Assembly (NCBI RefSeq): GCF_002288005.1
Contig: NZ_CP016771.1
Coordinates: forward strand, 372,001-436,000
DNA: 64,000 nucleotides
Reading direction: 5' to 3'
Source: Candidatus Nanopelagicus hibericus
GTDB taxonomy: Bacteria > Actinomycetota > Actinomycetes > Nanopelagicales > Nanopelagicaceae
Shown here: positions 61,233-64,000 of the stretch, piece after piece
Layout of the letters: each line of letters opens with the position of its first letter
How positions within the stretch are numbered: position 1 is the stretch's first letter
Translations under genes and position numbers: made by a program
Notes under the pieces: model-generated
The model's input: the letters and a program-made list of their open reading frames with translations, nothing else
Database searches by the model: none
What the model was told of the DNA's origin: nothing

Positions 61233-61424
61233 ATGAGCGATAAAGTGAAGATGCAGTTTAAGAAAAATGCCTCAATTCGGGTTACCGGAACTGTAGATTT
61301 TGTTGATGCTGAGGGAAATGTGGTGGAAACTAAAACTGATTTCTCGTTGTGCCGCTGTGGGGCATCAAAGGAGAAGCCATTTTGCGATGGTAGCCATCGC
61401 GATGCGGGATTTGTAAGCGAGTAG
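61233..61424 (+). CDS. CDGSH iron-sulfur domain protein
   Basis: The 63-residue protein has the CDGSH signature (CRCGASKEKPFCDGSHRDAGF), binding a 2Fe-2S cluster with three Cys and one His. It follows the sigma factor by 13 nt with its own GGGAGAG ribosome site and is probably cytoplasmic. Role in redox or iron handling is not known. Confidence 0.92.
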   Translation: MSDKVKMQFKKNASIRVTGTVDFVDAEGNVVETKTDFSLCRCGASKEKPFCDGSHRDAGFVSE

Positions 61425-61640
61425 TTATTTAGCTGCTTTAGCAGCTAAGTTTTCAGATTCATCCTGAATAACTGCAACAACTGGTTTTAATCCTTGTGCG
61501 TAAGCTTTTGCGTGGTGAGCACAGAATAATAATTGACCACCAGAGATTAAAATTGCACGGACATATGCCTGAGCACCACATCGATCGCAACGATCTAGTG
61601 AATTCAATGGGGTTTGTTCCATTGTAATCTGGCTACTCAT
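61425..61640 (-). CDS. DUF7455-like zinc-finger protein
   Basis: ATG 61640 follows GGAGAG, so the shorter frame of 71 residues is preferred over the open frame to 61718. LDRCDRCGAQAYVRAI, LLFCAHHAKAYAQGL and IQDESENL match a small actinobacterial family with a Cys4/His-type zinc site, usually found next to the principal sigma factor. Function is unknown. Confidence 0.87.
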   Translation of the reverse strand: MSSQITMEQTPLNSLDRCDRCGAQAYVRAILISGGQLLFCAHHAKAYAQGLKPVVAVIQDESENLAAKAAK

Positions 61641-61853
61641 CAGCTCTCCATCTGTTGGCTTCATCAGGGGAACATCAAACCATGAATGCTTTATTCCCTG
61701 CAGGTTATTTGGTTTCAATTAAGTAAATTTTTCCGTTCAAATACTGAGAATTTGTTGTATATATCTCATTTTCGTATCAATTGTGGATAAATATGGGTCA
61801 ATATCGGCGAGCATCATCTACAGGTGGTATATGCGCCGATAATCTACTCGCCG

Positions 61854-63944
61854 ATGGCAACCAAGATCACAAAACCAGATGATGGCACCTCTGCAGCGAT
61901 TATCAGCACCTATACAGCAAAAGACTTATCTGTTCTTGAAGGATTAGATGCGGTCCGAAAACGTCCTGGCATGTATATCGGCACCACTGATTCTCGTGGC
62001 CTCATGCATTGCTTATGGGAAATTATTGATAACGCTGTTGATGAAGCTCTGGCTGGGCATTGTAAAAAGATTGATATTAATTTAGAGGCAGATGGTTCAG
62101 TTGAGGTTCATGATGATGGTCGTGGTATTCCAGTAGATAAAGAGCCCAAGACAGGTCTGACTGGTGTGGAAGTTGTAATGACAAAACTACATGCTGGTGG
62201 AAAGTTTGGTGGTGGCTCTTACGCAGCCTCCGGTGGTTTACACGGAGTAGGTGCTTCAGTTGTTAACGCACTTGCCTCCCGGCTTGATGTTGAGGTTGAT
62301 CGCGATGGAAAGATTTATTGGATGTCATTTAAACGAGGGCATGCTGGCATATTTGACGGTGATGGGCCAAATGCAAGTTTTAATGAAAAGTCAGGATTGA
62401 GAGTAATTGGAAAAGTTTCTGCCAAAGTAACTGGCACCAGAATTAAATGGTGGTTTGATAAGCAAATCTTCTTAAAGGAAGCATCCTTGGCAATTGAAGA
62501 TGTTTATGCCAGAGCCAGACAAACTTCATATTTAGTACCTGGATTAACTCTAATTGTTAATGACAACAGGGGTAAAACTAAGACAAGTGAAACCTTTTTC
62601 CACAAAGGCGGCATCTCAGAGTTTTGTGCATTTTTGCGGCCCGATGATCCAGTAGGTGAGGTAATTCGAATATCAGGAGGTGGTGCCTATACCGAGAATG
62701 TTCCAATCTTGGATGAGAAGGGGCACATGACGCCAACTGAGGTGGATCGCGAGATGGGTGTAGATATTGCGATGCAATGGGGCAATGGTTATGAAGCAAC
62801 TATCTCATCATTTGTAAATATTATTTCTACTCCAAAGGGTGGCACTCATGTCGCTGGCTTTGAACGAGCAATTACCAAAGCGGTAAATGATGCATTACGG
62901 GCGACTAAAACTTTAAAGAATAATGAGGCGGATGTTATTAAGGATGATGTGCAGGAGGGATTAACTGCGGTTGTCACAGTCCGGATGTCAGAGCCGCAAT
63001 TTGAGGGGCAGACTAAGGAGGTTTTGGGAACAGCTGCTGCTACCAAAATAGTTGGTCAGGTAGTTGCAGATGAGATGAAGGCATTTTTTAATACCGGTAA
63101 GAGAATTGATAAGGCAACTGGAAGATTAATCCTGGAAAAGATTGCAAACGCCTCTAGAACAAGAATTTCAGCTAGAACCCATAAGGATTTACAGCGTAGG
63201 AAAAATGCATTAGAGAGCTCATCACTGCCTACAAAATTATCTGATTGCAGATCAGATGAGGCTGAGCGGACTGAGTTATTTATTGTTGAGGGTGACTCTG
63301 CATTAGGAACCACAAAGGCTGCTAGAAACTCCGAGTTTCAAGCGATCTTGCCGATTCGAGGCAAGATTTTAAATGTTCAAAAAGCATCTTTGTCACAGAT
63401 GTTGGAAAATAATGAGTGTGCATCAATCATTCAAGTAATTGGTGCTGGTAGTGGAAAATCCTTTGATATTAATGATGCTAGGTATGGCCGGGTAATTTTG
63501 ATGTCTGATGCTGATGTTGATGGTGCCCACATCCGCTGCTTATTGTTAACACTTTTTAACTCTTATATGAAACCGTTAGTTGAGGCGGGCCGAGTATTTG
63601 CAGCGATTCCACCGCTACATCGAATTGATGTAATTGGTGGCAAAAAAGGAGAGGTTCACTACACCTACTCCGATGATGAGATGAAAAAGGTTATTACGCA
63701 GTTGAAAAAGGATGGTAAGCGATGGAAAGAACCAATTCAGCGCTATAAGGGATTAGGTGAAATGGATGCTGATCAACTGCGAGAGACCACAATGGATCCA
63801 GCCCATAGAACATTGCGCAGAATTACGATGAAAGATGTTACTAAAGCTGAGGCGATGTTTGAATTGTTAATGGGCAATGAGGTTGCACCTCGTAAAGAGT
63901 TTATTTCCAGTGCAGATATTGATCGGGAGCGGATTGACGCTTAA
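61854..63944 (+). CDS. Type IIA topoisomerase subunit B (GyrB/ParE type)
   Basis: The product (about 696 residues from ATG 61854; the frame is open to GTG 61824) has a GHKL ATPase domain (EIIDNAVDEALAG, HDDGRGIPV, GLHGVGASVVNAL), transducer domain and TOPRIM domain (FIVEGDSALGTTKAARN, LPIRGKILN, SDADVDGAHI). EGDSALG in place of the common EGDSAGG suits the second, ParE-like type in Actinobacteria rather than canonical GyrB. The partner subunit is not in the window. Confidence 0.9.
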   Translation: MATKITKPDDGTSAAIISTYTAKDLSVLEGLDAVRKRPGMYIGTTDSRGLMHCLWEIIDNAVDEALAGHCKKIDINLEADGSVEVHDDGRGIPVDKEPKTGLTGVEVVMTKLHAGGKFGGGSYAASGGLHGVGASVVNALASRLDVEVDRDGKIYWMSFKRGHAGIFDGDGPNASFNEKSGLRVIGKVSAKVTGTRIKWWFDKQIFLKEASLAIEDVYARARQTSYLVPGLTLIVNDNRGKTKTSETFFHKGGISEFCAFLRPDDPVGEVIRISGGGAYTENVPILDEKGHMTPTEVDREMGVDIAMQWGNGYEATISSFVNIISTPKGGTHVAGFERAITKAVNDALRATKTLKNNEADVIKDDVQEGLTAVVTVRMSEPQFEGQTKEVLGTAAATKIVGQVVADEMKAFFNTGKRIDKATGRLILEKIANASRTRISARTHKDLQRRKNALESSSLPTKLSDCRSDEAERTELFIVEGDSALGTTKAARNSEFQAILPIRGKILNVQKASLSQMLENNECASIIQVIGAGSGKSFDINDARYGRVILMSDADVDGAHIRCLLLTLFNSYMKPLVEAGRVFAAIPPLHRIDVIGGKKGEVHYTYSDDEMKKVITQLKKDGKRWKEPIQRYKGLGEMDADQLRETTMDPAHRTLRRITMKDVTKAEAMFELLMGNEVAPRKEFISSADIDRERIDA

Positions 63945-64000
63945 TCAATCGTAACAAGATCGAAGTACTCCTCTTTCCACAAATCCTCATCACCATCTGG
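63941..64000 (-). CDS. Partial gene, C-terminus only
   Basis: The minus-strand frame encodes a 19-residue C-terminus (PDGDEDLWKEEYFDLVTID, stop at 63941-63943), convergent with and overlapping the topoisomerase gene by 4 nt. Most of the gene lies beyond the window. The family cannot be named from this stretch. Confidence 0.6.
   Translation of the reverse strand, partial: PDGDEDLWKEEYFDLVTID

Overview
The window looks like chromosome from a low-GC, streamlined actinobacterium, most plausibly a freshwater acI/Nanopelagicales type (inference). The supporting signs are a SAM-IV riboswitch, the lexA / LysM protein / nrdR / nrdJ neighbourhood familiar from mycobacteria and corynebacteria, a lysine-rich RpoD/HrdB-type sigma factor, actinobacterial DUF families (DUF4192-, DUF6318- and DUF7455-like), AT-rich codon use, very short spacers and many genes with no visible ribosome binding site (probably leaderless). 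No tRNA, rRNA, CRISPR array or transposase was seen.

Layout. 1-7.6 kb: the N-terminal part of a secreted trypsin-like protease with Ig-like repeats, a secreted protein, an ECF sigma / membrane anti-sigma / lipoprotein operon, and a three-gene envelope operon of unknown function. 7.7-14 kb: accessory genes, mostly tiny lipoproteins and membrane proteins, several under 60 codons, plus an AlkA-type glycosylase and a nuclease-like protein. 14.1-18.5 kb: a restriction-modification or defence-like cluster (DGQHR protein, HNH nuclease, DNA cytosine methyltransferase, convergent PD-(D/E)XK protein). 18.6-30.9 kb: a carbohydrate cluster (GH127, enolase-superfamily dehydratase, GntR regulator, sugar ABC transporter, GH13, two SDRs, EamA exporter, glutamine amidotransferase-like protein). 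31-46.3 kb: a second, wholly plus-strand catabolic block with a second ABC transporter, two enolase-superfamily enzymes, a DapA-family aldolase/dehydratase, SDRs, a class III CoA-transferase, two crotonases, a GH88/105-type hydrolase, a GntR regulator, an MBL protein and a DenD-like dehydrogenase. 46.3-64 kb: conserved core, lexA, LysM SOS gene, nrdR, nrdJ, dinG, NUDIX, alanine dehydrogenase, SAM-IV riboswitch with metY-metX, the principal sigma factor, a CDGSH protein, and a GyrB/ParE-type topoisomerase subunit.

Three observations stand out. (1) A degraded copy of the last 24 codons of lexA lies at 30976-31050 in the same orientation as the intact lexA 3' end at 46327-46401. These direct repeats bracket exactly the second catabolic block, which therefore looks like a roughly 15.3 kb island placed at the lexA 3' end. 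(2) Three promoters, before the AlkA-type gene, the defence cluster and the LysM gene beside lexA, share TGTCAGTG followed by 8 nt and a -10-like hexamer. This is the layout of the mycobacterial RecA-independent DNA-damage promoter (RecA-NDp, PafBC-activated), and the third is combined with a LexA box. (3) The island joins sugar-acid dehydratases to a CoA-transferase and two crotonases whose active sites have diverged, which does not match a catabolic route I can name.
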